DNA from: Luteimonas sp. MC1750 | GTDB lineage: Bacteria; Pseudomonadota; Gammaproteobacteria; Xanthomonadales; Xanthomonadaceae | Reading direction: 5' to 3' | Assembly (NCBI RefSeq): GCF_016615955.1 | Contig: NZ_CP067113.1 | Coordinates: 806,001-870,000 of the forward strand | Length of the DNA stretch: 64,000 nucleotides | Shown: piece after piece, positions 16,887 through 26,542 of the stretch | Position numbering within the stretch: position 1 is the first letter of the stretch | How the letters are laid out: every line of letters starts with the position of its first letter | The notes under the pieces: model-generated | What the model was told of the DNA's origin: nothing | The model's input: the letters and a program-made list of their open reading frames with translations, nothing else | Databases searched by the model: none | Position numbers and translations under genes: made by a program

Positions 16887-19800
16887 ATGAGCCGCGACGA
16901 CGACCACGACGACCTGCCTCCGGGCGTGGCGCCGGACACGCCAGGCGCGCGTCCGCCGCGCATCGTGCGCATGCAGCGCCAGCTGCAGATGCAGTTGCGC
17001 TTCGAGGCCGCCAACGATCCCGGCGGTGGGCCCGCCGCGGAGCTGCCGGCCTATGCCGAACTGCACTGCCTGTCCGACTTCAGCTTCCTGCGCGGCGCGG
17101 CCAGCGCGGAAGAGCTGTTCACCCGCGCCGCACAGTGCGGCTACGAGGCGCTGGCGATCACCGACGAATGCTCGCTGGCCGGCATCGTGCGCGCGCACGA
17201 GGCGGCGAAGATCACCGGGGTGAAGCTGGTGGTGGGCGCGGAGTTCCGGCTCGACGACGGCCTGCGCCTGGTGCTGCTGGTCGAGGACGCCGCGGGCTAT
17301 GCGCGACTGTGCCGGCTGATCACCACCGCGCGCCGCGCGGCGACCAAGGGCGAGTACCGCCTGTCGCGCGCCGATATCGAAGCCCTGTTTCTTTCGCACG
17401 GGAATGGCCGGGAAATCGACTGTGGGAGCGGCTATAGCCGCGATGTGGACATGGCTGTGCCGTCGCATCAGGCAATCGCGGCTGTAGCCGCTCCTACAGA
17501 AGCGGGGGGCGGGTTGTTTGCGCTGTGGCTGCCTGGCCGGGGGGCGGATGCGGGGGAGGGTGCGTGGCTGAAGCGCGTCTTCGCCGACCGCGCCCACCTC
17601 GCCGTCGAATTGCACCGCGAGGACGACGATGCCGCGCGCCTGGCGCGCCTGCTCGCGCTGGCCGACCAGCTCGGCCTCACGCCGCTGGCCGCCGGCGACG
17701 TGCACATGGCCACGCGCCGCCAGCGCGTGCTGCAGGACACGATGGTCGCGATCCGCCACGGGCTGCCGCTGGCCGATGCCGGCGCCCACCTGTTCCGCAA
17801 CGGCGAGCGCCACCTGCGGCACCGCTACACGCTGGGCAACATCCATCCGCGCGCGCTGCTGGACAACGCCGCCGCGCTCGCGCGCCGCTGCCGGTTCTCG
17901 ATGTCCGAGGTCAGCTACACCTATCCGGCCGAGCTGGTGCCGGCAGGCGAGACGCCGGCCAGCCACCTGCGCAAGCTGACCGAGGCCGGCATGCGCCGGC
18001 GCTGGCCCAATGGCCCCACGCCGAAGGTCGCCGCGCAGATCGAAGGCGAACTCGCGCTGATCGCCGAGCTCCAGTACGAAGCCTTCTTCCTCACCGTCGA
18101 GGACATCGTCCGCTTCGCGCGCGGGCAGGGGATCCTCTGCCAGGGCCGTGGTTCGGCGGCCAACTCGGCGGTGTGCTTCGCGCTGGGCATCACCTCGGTC
18201 GATCCCGCCGAGAGCCGGCTGCTGATGGCGCGTTTCCTGTCGAAGGCGCGCAACGAGCCGCCCGACATCGACGTCGACTTCGAGCACGAACGGCGCGAGG
18301 AGGTGATGCAGTACGTCTACCGCAAGTACGGCCGCGAACGCGCGGCGCTGGCCGCGACCGTGATCCGCTACCGCGGCAAGAGCGCGGTGCGCGACGTGGC
18401 CAAGGCCTTCGGCCTGCCGCCCGACCAGGTCACGCTGCTGGCCGGGTGCTTCGGCTGGGGCAATGGCGAGACGCCGATGGACCGGCGCCTGGCCGATGTC
18501 GGCTTCGACATCGACAACCCGCTCATCGCGCGCATCCTCGGCGTCACCACGCTGCTGCGCGGCAAGCCGCGGCATCTCTCGCAGCACGTCGGTGGTTTCG
18601 TGATCTCGGACGCGCCGCTGTGGAACCTGGTGCCGGTGGAGAACGCCGCCATGGCCGAGCGCACCATCATCCAGTGGGAGAAGGACGACCTGGAGGCGCT
18701 GGGCCTGCTCAAGGTCGATTGCCTGGCGCTCGGCATGCTGACCTGCATCCGCAAGGCGCTGGACCTGGTGCGCAAGCACCACGGCCGCGACCTGGAGCTG
18801 GCCACCATCCCGAACGAGGACCCGCCGACCTACGCGATGATCCAGCGCGCCGACACCGTGGGCGTGTTCCAGATCGAGTCGCGCGCGCAGATGGCGATGC
18901 TGCCGCGGCTGAAGCCCCGGACCTTCTACGACCTGGTGGTGGAAGTGGCGATCGTGCGCCCGGGCCCGATCCAGGGCGACATGGTGCATCCCTACCTGCG
19001 CCGGCGCATGGGCCAGGAGCGGGTGACGTATCCCTCGCCGGGCATCGAGGAAATCCTCGGCCCCACGCTGGGCGTGCCGCTGTTCCAGGAGCAGGTGATG
19101 GAGCTGGTGATCCACGCCGGCTACACGCCCGAGGAGGCCGACCACCTGCGTCGTTCGATGGCCGCCTGGCGCCATGGCGGCGACATGGAACCGCACCGCC
19201 TGCGCATCCGCGAGCTGATGGAAGACAAGGGCTATGCGTCGGCGTTCATCGACCAGATCTTCGAGCAGATCAAGGGTTTCGGCTCCTACGGCTTCCCGCA
19301 GAGCCATGCGGCCTCGTTCGCCAAGCTGGTGTACGCGAGCTGCTGGCTGAAGCGCCATGCACCGGCGGCGTTCGCCTGCGCGCTCTTGAACTCGCAGCCG
19401 ATGGGCTTCTACTCACCCAGCCAGATCGTGCAGGACGCGCGCCGTGGCAAGGACGCGCGCCAGGGCGTGGATGTGCGGCCGGTGGAGATCGCCTGCAGCG
19501 AATGGGACTGCACCCTTGAATCCGTCCCACGCTCGCGCACGGATGCGCACCGGCACCCCCCGCTGGCCATCCGCCTTGGCCTGCGCATGGTCTCGGGACT
19601 GTCCGAAGCCACCGCACGCGCCATCGTCGCCGCGCGCGCGGAGCGTCCGTTCCGCGACGTCGCCGACCTCTGCCGCCGCGCCGGCCTCGACGAGCGCGCG
19701 CGCAGCCTGCTGGCCGAGGCCGGTGCATTGCAGTCCATCGCCGGGCACCGGCACGACGCGCGCTGGCAGGTCGCGGGCATCGAACGCCAGCGTCCGCTGC

Positions 19801-20264
19801 TGCCCGGCAGCCCGGAGGAAATCGACGTGGCGCTGCCGGCGCCCACCACCGGCGAGGACGTGCTGTCCGACTACCGCACCCTCGGCCTCAGCCTGCGCGC
19901 GCATCCGCTCGCCCTGCTGCGCGACCAGCTGCGCGCGCGCCGGCTGCTGGGTTCGGCCGACCTGCACGGCCGGCGCCACGGCAGCCACGTCGCCACCGCC
20001 GGCATCGTCACCCAGCGGCAGAAGCCGCAGACCGCCAGCGGCACCATCTTCGTCACCCTGGAGGACGAGGCCGGCATGGTGAACGTGGTGGTCTGGCCGC
20101 GCGTGGCCGAGCGCTGGCGCAAGGCGCTGCTGGGCGCCACGCTGCTCGGCGTGCGCGGGCGCTGGGAACGCGTGGACGGCGTGGAGCACCTGATCGCCGG
20201 CGGGCTCGAGGACCTGTCCGGCCTGCTCGGCGGGCTGCCCGCCGAATCGCGCGACTTCCGCTGA
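16887..20264 (+). CDS. dnaE2: Error-prone DNA polymerase III alpha DnaE2
   Basis: 1125 residues, C-family polymerase. The N-terminal PHP domain starts at about residue 52 ([18 protein letters not shown]). The polymerase acids lie in [15 protein letters not shown] near residue 460. Helix-hairpin-helix and OB domains follow, and the C-terminus ends [10 protein letters not shown]. Residues ~179-205 (CGSGYSRD...VAAPT) are encoded by a REP element inserted in frame within the PHP domain, which lengthens the protein over the ~1080 of relatives. DnaE2 performs the mutagenic synthesis of the ImuA-ImuB-DnaE2 mutasome. ATG 16887, 28 bases after imuB, is chosen; no strong ribosome site is visible there. 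Confidence 0.9.
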   Translation: MSRDDDHDDLPPGVAPDTPGARPPRIVRMQRQLQMQLRFEAANDPGGGPAAELPAYAELHCLSDFSFLRGAASAEELFTRAAQCGYEALAITDECSLAGIVRAHEAAKITGVKLVVGAEFRLDDGLRLVLLVEDAAGYARLCRLITTARRAATKGEYRLSRADIEALFLSHGNGREIDCGSGYSRDVDMAVPSHQAIAAVAAPTEAGGGLFALWLPGRGADAGEGAWLKRVFADRAHLAVELHREDDDAARLARLLALADQLGLTPLAAGDVHMATRRQRVLQDTMVAIRHGLPLADAGAHLFRNGERHLRHRYTLGNIHPRALLDNAAALARRCRFSMSEVSYTYPAELVPAGETPASHLRKLTEAGMRRRWPNGPTPKVAAQIEGELALIAELQYEAFFLTVEDIVRFARGQGILCQGRGSAANSAVCFALGITSVDPAESRLLMARFLSKARNEPPDIDVDFEHERREEVMQYVYRKYGRERAALAATVIRYRGKSAVRDVAKAFGLPPDQVTLLAGCFGWGNGETPMDRRLADVGFDIDNPLIARILGVTTLLRGKPRHLSQHVGGFVISDAPLWNLVPVENAAMAERTIIQWEKDDLEALGLLKVDCLALGMLTCIRKALDLVRKHHGRDLELATIPNEDPPTYAMIQRADTVGVFQIESRAQMAMLPRLKPRTFYDLVVEVAIVRPGPIQGDMVHPYLRRRMGQERVTYPSPGIEEILGPTLGVPLFQEQVMELVIHAGYTPEEADHLRRSMAAWRHGGDMEPHRLRIRELMEDKGYASAFIDQIFEQIKGFGSYGFPQSHAASFAKLVYASCWLKRHAPAAFACALLNSQPMGFYSPSQIVQDARRGKDARQGVDVRPVEIACSEWDCTLESVPRSRTDAHRHPPLAIRLGLRMVSGLSEATARAIVAARAERPFRDVADLCRRAGLDERARSLLAEAGALQSIAGHRHDARWQVAGIERQRPLLPGSPEEIDVALPAPTTGEDVLSDYRTLGLSLRAHPLALLRDQLRARRLLGSADLHGRRHGSHVATAGIVTQRQKPQTASGTIFVTLEDEAGMVNVVVWPRVAERWRKALLGATLLGVRGRWERVDGVEHLIAGGLEDLSGLLGGLPAESRDFR
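17421..17500. repeat. GTAG-type REP pair inside dnaE2
   Basis: An 80-bp imperfect palindrome with the two REP halves facing each other: TGTGGGAGCGGCTATAGCCG at the left and the matching GCGGCTGTAGCCGCTCCTAC at the right. It is the same family as the elements at 21540, 34009, 54722 and 60184, but the left foot GTAG has become GTGG. It is read in frame through dnaE2. Confidence 0.85.
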
Positions 20265-20347
20265 ACGGGTCGCGCAGGCCCCGGCTGTCCGCGGGGTTCA
20301 TCCCGCGTTGAGACCCGCGCCCCGGGCAGGCCATAGACTGGGCCGAC

Positions 20348-21514
20348 ATGTCCCCACCGCGCCCGCCCATGTCGTCCATCCTCCGCGTCCTTGCCCTCTG
20401 TGCCCTGATGGCCGGCTGCAGCGCGCAGCCGCAGCCGCCGCCGCAGCCCGAGGTGGAGACGATCAGCGAGGCCAACGGCGCCGGCGAGTTCATCTCCGCG
20501 CCGGTCGAGACCGCCCCGAAGCCCTATGACGTGCGGACCGGGACCGACTGGCCCGAGGCCACGCTGGCCGACGGCAGCGCCGCGGTCAGCTGCGAACTCG
20601 ACTACGCCACCGCCGGCGACGGCGAACCGCTCGCCGACCTGTCGTTCGCGAGCGTCAACGACGCGCTCGCGCCCTGCCAGGAGGTCGGCCTGCTGCGCCT
20701 GCGTTACCAGGGCAAGATCAACGCCGGCTTCCATGCCCTGGTCGAACGCGTGGCCGCGGTCGCCGACCGCATGGCCATCGGCAAGCGCGTGCTCGACATC
20801 GATTCCACCGGCGGACAGGTGGAGGACGCGGTCAAGGCCGGCGACGCCATCGGCGCCTCGGGCTGGACCATCTGGGTGCGCGAGGGCGCCAGCTGCCACA
20901 GCGCCTGCGTGCTGATCCTGGGCGCCGGCGACGTGCGCATGATCTCCGGCCCGGTCGGCATCCACCGCATCATCCGCATGAGTTCCACCGCGACCTCGCG
21001 CGGACAGCTCAACGAGGAGCTGCAGGCGGTCTACGGCCGGGTCAAGGAATACCTGGCGCGCAACGGCGTGGCCGTGGCCGTGGCCGACATGATGATGGCC
21101 GTGCCCAACCGCAACCTGCGCCTGCTCACCGCCGAGGAGCTGCTGGAATACGGCCTGGACGGCACCAATCCGGCGCAGGACGACCTCGACCGGCTGCAGC
21201 TGATGCGCAAGTGCGGCGAGGACTTCGTGCGCCGCCGCGACGCCTTCCAGCGCAACTTCGACCGCCAGTGCAAGATGCCCGAGCGCGAGCTCGAGGAACT
21301 CAACGAGTGCGGGCTGACCCTGCGCGAGGAGTTCGGCTTCCCCGACGCGACCTGCCCGGACGACAGTCCGATGAGCGAATTCGACGTCGTCCGCAGCGCC
21401 TTCTTCCAGCGCCGCGAACCCGCCCCCGAAGTGTCGGTGGACGAGCGGGGCAGCGGGGAGACCGGATCCCTGGCCGACGCCACCAGCGCATCCGGCACCA
21501 GCGGCTCCCCCTAG
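20348..21514 (+). CDS. ClpP-fold lipoprotein (COG3904-like periplasmic protein)
   Basis: 388 residues. A lipoprotein signal peptide ends at the lipobox LMAGCS (Cys at about 24). Residues ~110-260 resemble the ClpP/crotonase fold of COG3904 proteins: KRVLDIDSTGGQVEDAVKAG, then GASCHSACVLILGAGDVRMI with a Ser in the nucleophile position, and GPVGIHRI with a His. The C-terminal ~140 residues are charged, Cys-containing and end in a Ser/Gly-rich tail. Enzyme activity is unproven. ATG 20369 (MSSILRV) is a credible alternative start. TTGAGA (20308) and TAGACT (20334) could be a promoter, though with a 20-base spacer. A REP follows the gene. Confidence 0.65.
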   Translation: MSPPRPPMSSILRVLALCALMAGCSAQPQPPPQPEVETISEANGAGEFISAPVETAPKPYDVRTGTDWPEATLADGSAAVSCELDYATAGDGEPLADLSFASVNDALAPCQEVGLLRLRYQGKINAGFHALVERVAAVADRMAIGKRVLDIDSTGGQVEDAVKAGDAIGASGWTIWVREGASCHSACVLILGAGDVRMISGPVGIHRIIRMSSTATSRGQLNEELQAVYGRVKEYLARNGVAVAVADMMMAVPNRNLRLLTAEELLEYGLDGTNPAQDDLDRLQLMRKCGEDFVRRRDAFQRNFDRQCKMPERELEELNECGLTLREEFGFPDATCPDDSPMSEFDVVRSAFFQRREPAPEVSVDERGSGETGSLADATSASGTSGSP

Positions 21515-21539
21515 GCCAGACCTGCGACAGTCTGCTTTC

Positions 21540-21608
21540 TGTAGGAGCAGCTACAGCTGCGATCCGGGTGCCTGGCGGCTGGCAATCGCAGCTGTAGCTG
21601 CTCCTACA
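21540..21608. repeat. GTAG-type REP pair
   Basis: A 69-bp element in the 3' space between two convergent genes. The left half is TGTAGGAGCAGCTACAGCTG and the right half GCAGCTGTAGCTGCTCCTAC. The arms form a long hairpin with a ~20-base loop, which could also act as a bidirectional transcription barrier. Confidence 0.88.
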
Positions 21609-21643
21609 AGAGGCAGCGGAGCGGCGCCGGAATCGATCTGTGC

Positions 21644-23509
21644 CTACTCGTCCGCCTCCGCCAGGAAGCCGCCGGACTGGCGCTGCCAGAGCTGCGCGTA
21701 GATGCCGCCGCCCGCCACCAGCTCCTCGTGCGTCCCCTGTTCGACGATCGCGCCGCGGTCCATCACCACCAGGCGGTCCATGGCCGCGATGGTCGACAGC
21801 CGGTGCGCGATCGCGATCACCGTCTTGCCTTCCATCAGCCGGTACAGGTTGCCCTGGATCGCGGCCTCGACCTCGGAGTCCAGCGCCGACGTCGCCTCGT
21901 CCAGCACCAGGATCGGTGCGTCCTTCAGCAGCACGCGGGCGATCGCCACGCGCTGGCGCTGGCCGCCCGACAGTTTCACCCCGCGCTCGCCGACGTGGGC
22001 GTCGTAGCCGCGGCGGCCTGCGGAATCGGAGAGCTCGAGGATGAAGTCATGCGCCTCGGCCTGGCGCGCGGCTTCGATCATCTCGGCCTCGGTCGCGTCC
22101 GGGCGGCCGTAGAGGATGTTGTCGCGCACCGAGCGGTGCAGCAGCGACGTGTCCTGGGTCACCACGCCGACGTTGGCGCGGAGGCTGTCCTGCTGCACGC
22201 GGGCGATGTCGGCGCCGTCGACCAGGATCCGGCCACCCTCGACGTCGTGGAAGCGCAGCAGCAGGTTGACCAGGGTCGACTTGCCCGCGCCCGAACGTCC
22301 GATCACGCCGATCCGCTCGCCCGGGCGCACGTGCAGGTCCAGGCGTTCGATCACGCCCGAGCCCTTGCCGTAGTGGAAGCCGACGCCTTCGAAGCGGATG
22401 TCGCCGCCGACGTCGCACAGCTCGGGCGCGCCGGGGGCATCGTCGACCGTCGGCGGCAGCGAGATCGAGTTGATGCCGTCCTGCACGGTGCCGATGTTCT
22501 CGAACAGCGCCGACAGCTCCCACATGATCCACTGGCTCATGCCCACCAGGCGCAGCGCGAGCGCGATGCCCACGGCCACCGCGCCGGCGCTGACCGCGTC
22601 GTCGAGCCACAGCCACAGGCCGGTGCCGGTCACCGCGAACACCAGCGCCATGTTGAGCGCGTAGTTGCCGGCGCTGACCCCGGACCCGAGACGCATCTGC
22701 CGGTAGACGGTGCCGAGGAAGCCGTCCATCGCCTCGCGCGCATAGGCCTGCTCGCGCCGCGAGTGCGAGAACAGCTTGACCGTGGCGATGTTGGTGTAGC
22801 TGTCGACGATGCGCCCGGTCATGTCCGAGCGCGCGTCGGCCTGTTCGCGCGAGACGCGCTCCATGCGCGGCACGAAGTACAGCATCAGCAGGGCGTAGCC
22901 GGTGAGCCAGCCGAGGAAGGGCAGCATCAGCCGCCAGTCGGTGGCCGCCATCGCGACCATCGCGCCGACCACGTAGACGCTGACGTAGACGCCGACGTCG
23001 AGCAGCTTCACCACCGTCTCGCGCACCGCCAGCGAGGTCTGCATCAGCTTGGTGGCGATGCGCCCGGCGAACTCGTCCTGGAAGTAGCCCATCGACTGCC
23101 GCAGCAGGTAACGGTGCACGTTCCAGCGGATGCGCATGGGGAAGTTGCCCAGCAGCACCTGCAGCTGGACCAGGTTGTCCAGCCAGACCACCAGCGGCAG
23201 GCCCACTGCCACCAGCAGCGCCATCCACGCCAGGCGCGTGCCCTCGGCTTCCAGGAAGCTCGTCGGGGTGTGCTGCCCCAGGCGGTCGACCAGGGCGCCG
23301 AGGTAGACGTAGAGGCCGAGCTCGGCGACCGCGATCAGCGCGCCGGTCAGCGCCATCAGCGCCAGCCAGCCGCCGGCGCCGCGGGTGTAGTGCAGGCAGA
23401 ACGCGACCAGGCCGCGCGGCGGCTGCCGCGGCGGCGCCTCGGGGAAGGGGTCCAGGCGCGATTCGAACCAGCCGAAGATGCCGCGCCGGCGCGGATGCTC
23501 AGCGCCCAC
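21644..23509 (-). CDS. ABC exporter, fused permease-ATPase
   Basis: 621 residues: six membrane helices (residues ~40-340) followed by one ATPase domain with Walker A GRSGAGKSTLVNLLLRF, Q-loop VVTQDTSLLH, signature LSGGQRQRVAIAR, Walker B ILVLDEATSALD and switch His in AIAHRLSTI. It should work as a homodimer; the substrate is unknown and could be lipid, peptide or drug. GTG 23509 is taken as start because it overlaps the upstream gene's end by 11 bases and the residues after it (FGWFESRLDPFPEAPP) resemble family N-termini. It is the last gene of an overlapping chain with the S4, LemA and DUF2207 genes. Codons upstream of GTG are shadow. Confidence 0.85.
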   Translation of the reverse strand: MGAEHPRRRGIFGWFESRLDPFPEAPPRQPPRGLVAFCLHYTRGAGGWLALMALTGALIAVAELGLYVYLGALVDRLGQHTPTSFLEAEGTRLAWMALLVAVGLPLVVWLDNLVQLQVLLGNFPMRIRWNVHRYLLRQSMGYFQDEFAGRIATKLMQTSLAVRETVVKLLDVGVYVSVYVVGAMVAMAATDWRLMLPFLGWLTGYALLMLYFVPRMERVSREQADARSDMTGRIVDSYTNIATVKLFSHSRREQAYAREAMDGFLGTVYRQMRLGSGVSAGNYALNMALVFAVTGTGLWLWLDDAVSAGAVAVGIALALRLVGMSQWIMWELSALFENIGTVQDGINSISLPPTVDDAPGAPELCDVGGDIRFEGVGFHYGKGSGVIERLDLHVRPGERIGVIGRSGAGKSTLVNLLLRFHDVEGGRILVDGADIARVQQDSLRANVGVVTQDTSLLHRSVRDNILYGRPDATEAEMIEAARQAEAHDFILELSDSAGRRGYDAHVGERGVKLSGGQRQRVAIARVLLKDAPILVLDEATSALDSEVEAAIQGNLYRLMEGKTVIAIAHRLSTIAAMDRLVVMDRGAIVEQGTHEELVAGGGIYAQLWQRQSGGFLAEADE

Positions 23510-25271
23510 CGCCACCTCCACCACCGCCGCCGCCGCCGGAGAAGCCGCCGCCCCCACCGCCGGAACTGCTGCCCGGCGGGCTCGACGACGCAGCGATCTG
23601 CGCGCCCAGCGCGCTGCCGATGCTGCTGGTGAAGCGGCCGATGTCGGCGCTGCCGCTGCCGTGGTACCAGGCGATGCCGGATACCGCGGCGGCGGCCGCG
23701 GCGGCACCCACGGCGGCGGTGAACTTCGCGGTCCAGGCCTTCTCCACGCCCAGCGCCACCGCGTAGGGCAGCAGCGCCTCGAAGCGGGGGGCGTCCAGCG
23801 GTGGTGGTGCGCCCGTGCCCGGGCCCTGGAGGCGTGCGAGGTCGTCCTGCTCGGCCACCGACAGGTAGCGCTTGAAGCCCTCGATCTCGTCCAGCAGCCG
23901 GCGTCCCTCGGGCGTCGGCGCGCCCACCAGCACGGCGAAGGCGATGGCCACCGCCAGCCCAAGGGCCAGCGGCAGCAGCAGCCAGGGCATGCCGCCGCCG
24001 TTGTTGGTGGCGGCCAGCACCATGCTGGCCAGCACCATCGCGCCAAGGATCAGGAACGCGATCGCGATGCTGCCGCCGTTGTGGCGGAACATCGCCGGCT
24101 GGAAGCGCTGCTCCAGGCCCTTGCCGTGCGCGGCGATCGCGGCCTGCAGGTGGCTGGCGTTGCCCTTCTCCAGATCCAGCCGCGGCCGCGACGGCGGCAG
24201 CAGGGCCTCCAGCAGCCGGCGTTCGTCGCCGTTGGCGATCGCCTCCGCCGGCAGGTCGCGGCGCTGCAGCGTCCAGCGGTCGCCCGGCAGGCGGTCGTCC
24301 TGTTCGATGGCCACCGCGCCCTGGACCGCGCAGGCCAGCAGGTCGGCCGACAGGCAGGTGTTGTCGTAATGGCGGCGCACCATGTAGCGCAGGGCGGCCG
24401 GGGACTCGTCGCGCGGGGGGTCATAACGGGCGATGACCACGCCCGGCCGCGGATCGCGTCCGACCCGGTGCCACCGCTTCAGGCAGAAGGCCAGCAGCGC
24501 GGCGAGGCCCGCCAGCGCCGCCAGCAGCGACAGGTTGTCGCGCAGCAGCCAGCCGAGCCGGTCGGCGCGCGAGGGCGCGGCGACGACGCCCTTGGGGAAC
24601 GCCAGCACGATGGTCAGGCCTTCGCGCGGCCCGAGCGGCTGCCCGAGCGTCCAGCGCGCCACGCCCGGCCCGGTCACGCCGGCGGCGAAGCCCTGTTCGC
24701 GCGCGCCCTGCGCGCCCGACCAGCCGTCCAGCTCCATCGAAGCCGCCGGCACCGCCGAGGGCAGGCGCACTTCGACGCTGGCGGTTTCGACGGGGAAGTC
24801 CCAGCCGTGGCCGATCGCGTTCCAGTACAGCTCGTCGCGCGCGTCGAAGAAGCCGAGCTGCCGCGTGGTGCGGTAGCGCAGGGTGTAGGTGGTGTCGAGC
24901 GGCACCGGCAACAGGGTGTCGTTGCCGGTGTTGACGCGCACGCCATTGGACGCGCGTTCGGTGAACCACGGTTCGGCGCGTCCGTCGCGCTCCACGCCGA
25001 CGACGTCGAAGCCGACCACCACGTTGTTGCCGTGGCGGTCCTTGTAGCGCGTGGGGAAGTCGCGGTAGATGCCGCGGCGGATGGCCTCGCCTTCGGCACG
25101 GACGCGGATGCGTTCGGTGACGTCCATCGAGCCGTCGGCGCGGACCTCGACCACGCTGTCGTAGGCGAGGATGCGCTCGGCGGCGACGGCCTGGACCGCC
25201 GACAGCGCCAGCACCACGGCCAGCAGCCAGGCCGTGCGCCTGCCGCGCGACGGCGCGCGCGGCAGGCTCAT
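23499..25271 (-). CDS. DUF2207 membrane protein with glycine-rich tail
   Basis: 590 residues. A signal peptide (LLAVVLALSAVQAVAA) is followed by the extracytoplasmic DUF2207 domain (RILAYDSVVEVRADGSMDVT; IRRGIYRDFPTRYKD). Membrane helices lie near residues 235-255 and 405-445, then a cytoplasmic segment and a C-terminal run of Gly with few Ser/Phe, as is typical of the family. Function is unknown, but DUF2207 proteins are very often next to LemA, as here: the ATG overlaps the lemA stop. The glycine tail is encoded by repetitive GCC/CCG-rich DNA, where polymerase slippage is likely. Confidence 0.85.
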   Translation of the reverse strand: MSLPRAPSRGRRTAWLLAVVLALSAVQAVAAERILAYDSVVEVRADGSMDVTERIRVRAEGEAIRRGIYRDFPTRYKDRHGNNVVVGFDVVGVERDGRAEPWFTERASNGVRVNTGNDTLLPVPLDTTYTLRYRTTRQLGFFDARDELYWNAIGHGWDFPVETASVEVRLPSAVPAASMELDGWSGAQGAREQGFAAGVTGPGVARWTLGQPLGPREGLTIVLAFPKGVVAAPSRADRLGWLLRDNLSLLAALAGLAALLAFCLKRWHRVGRDPRPGVVIARYDPPRDESPAALRYMVRRHYDNTCLSADLLACAVQGAVAIEQDDRLPGDRWTLQRRDLPAEAIANGDERRLLEALLPPSRPRLDLEKGNASHLQAAIAAHGKGLEQRFQPAMFRHNGGSIAIAFLILGAMVLASMVLAATNNGGGMPWLLLPLALGLAVAIAFAVLVGAPTPEGRRLLDEIEGFKRYLSVAEQDDLARLQGPGTGAPPPLDAPRFEALLPYAVALGVEKAWTAKFTAAVGAAAAAAAVSGIAWYHGSGSADIGRFTSSIGSALGAQIAASSSPPGSSSGGGGGGFSGGGGGGGGGGGR

Positions 25272-25825
25272 CGCGACAGGTCCACCGGCGGCGCCTCGCG
25301 GCTGTCCGCGCCGGCCTGGAAGAAGGCCGCCTCGCCGAAGCCGAAGGTGCGCGCGACCAGCACGTCGGGAATGCGCTGCACGCCGTCGTTGAGATCGCGC
25401 ACCGCGCCGTTGTAGAAGCGCCGCGCGTACTGCAGCTGCGCTTCCACCTCGACGAGGTCGCGCTGCAGGGCGGCGAAGTTGTCGCTGGCCCTGAGCTCGG
25501 GATAGGCCTCGCGCAGCAGCACCAGGCGGCCGAGCGCCTGCTCCAGCTCGGCCTCGACCTGGCCCAGCTCGGCCGGGTCACGCAGCCCGAGCGCACGTGC
25601 GCGCAGCGCGGTGACCGCTTCCAGCACCGCGCCCTCGTGGCTGGCGTAGCCCCGCACCGCGGCCACCAGCTGCGGCACCAGGTCATGCCGGCGCTGCAGC
25701 TGCACGTCGATGTCGGACCATGCCGTCGCCACCTGGTTGCGCAGGCGTACCAGGCGGTTGTAGGCCGCGATCGCCCAGGCCGCCAGCGCGGCCACCAGCA
25801 CGGCCGCGACCAGCAGCGCGGTCAC
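25268..25825 (-). CDS. lemA: LemA family protein
   Basis: 185 residues from GTG 25825, which overlaps the S4-gene stop by four bases. It has one N-terminal membrane helix (LLVAAVLVAALAAWAIAAYN), then the LemA helical domain: NRLVRLRNQVATAWSDIDVQ, LQRRHDLVPQLVAAVRGYAS, and ELRASDNFAALQRDLVEVE. LemA proteins sit in the membrane with the helical part outside and commonly accompany DUF2207 proteins. Physiological role is unknown. Codons upstream of the GTG in this frame are shadow of the S4 gene. Confidence 0.88.
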   Translation of the reverse strand: MTALLVAAVLVAALAAWAIAAYNRLVRLRNQVATAWSDIDVQLQRRHDLVPQLVAAVRGYASHEGAVLEAVTALRARALGLRDPAELGQVEAELEQALGRLVLLREAYPELRASDNFAALQRDLVEVEAQLQYARRFYNGAVRDLNDGVQRIPDVLVARTFGFGEAAFFQAGADSREAPPVDLSR

Positions 25826-26049
25826 GGGCTGGGCCCTGCCTGGACGCGCACCTCGACGTCGCCCAGCGCCACCATCTGGCCCGCACGGATCTTCGCGGTC
25901 TTGCGCGACTCCACGGCGCCGTCCACGCGCACCGCGCCGGACGCGACCAACGCCTTGCCGGCACCGCCGCTGTCGCAGAGGCCGCAGAGCTTGAGGAGCT
26001 GGTTGAGCTCGACGTAGTCGCCCTCGAGTTCGAAATCGATGTGCTGCAT
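25822..26049 (-). CDS. Small S4-domain RNA-binding protein (YbcJ-like)
   Basis: 75 residues from ATG 26049: FELEGDYVELNQLLKLCGL, then GGAGKALVASGAVRVDGAVE and SRKTAKIRAGQMVALGDVEV. This is a free-standing S4 module like E. coli YbcJ, thought to bind structured RNA. It starts the overlapping chain S4-lemA-DUF2207-ABC exporter and is divergent from the MAPEG gene. Whether its RNA-binding role relates to the membrane genes is unknown; coupling may reflect only shared transcription. Confidence 0.85.
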   Translation of the reverse strand: MQHIDFELEGDYVELNQLLKLCGLCDSGGAGKALVASGAVRVDGAVESRKTAKIRAGQMVALGDVEVRVQAGPSP

Positions 26050-26151
26050 GGGGCTCGCCGCCTGGATCCGGACGGCGAGCGTAACGCAAGCCGCACGCCC
26101 GGCGGGGTTACCCTCGACACGCACGCCCCGCCGGGGCGAAGGAGCGACGCG

Positions 26152-26541
26152 ATGGGAACCGAACTGCAGATGCTGGCGTGGGCGATCGTGCTGGGCCTGG
26201 TCCACCTGATGCTCGACGCCGGCATTAAGACCTCCGAGCGCGGCCTGGCGTGGAATGCGAGCGCCCGCGATGGCGAGGCGAAGCCTCTGGGGCCCGTGGC
26301 AGGCCGGGTCAACCGCAGCTGGTCGAATTTCCTCGAGACCTTCCCGATGTTCGCCGCCGCGGTGCTGGCGGTGGTGGTGGCCGGCCGCACCGACGGCAAC
26401 ACCGCGCTCGGCGCCCAGCTCTACTTCTGGGCGCGCCTGGCCTATATCCCGCTCTATGCCGCCGGCATCCCGTATGTGCGCAGCCTGGTCTGGGCCGTGT
26501 CGCTGGCCGGCATCGTGCTCGTGCTGAGCGGGCTGTTCTGA
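26152..26541 (+). CDS. MAPEG family membrane protein
   Basis: 129 residues, four predicted helices: MLAWAIVLGLVHLMLDAG, FPMFAAAVLAVVVAG, ALGAQLYFWARLAYIPLYAA and VWAVSLAGIVLVLSGLF. The RVNRSWSNFLETFPMFAAAV and WARLAYIPLYAAGIPYVRS segments are characteristic of bacterial MAPEG proteins (eicosanoid/glutathione-metabolism superfamily). The substrate is unknown. Start ATG 26152 has AAGGAG 7 bases upstream. It converges on the membrane protein gene at 26543 with one base between stops. Confidence 0.83.
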   Translation: MGTELQMLAWAIVLGLVHLMLDAGIKTSERGLAWNASARDGEAKPLGPVAGRVNRSWSNFLETFPMFAAAVLAVVVAGRTDGNTALGAQLYFWARLAYIPLYAAGIPYVRSLVWAVSLAGIVLVLSGLF

Positions 26542-26542
26542 G

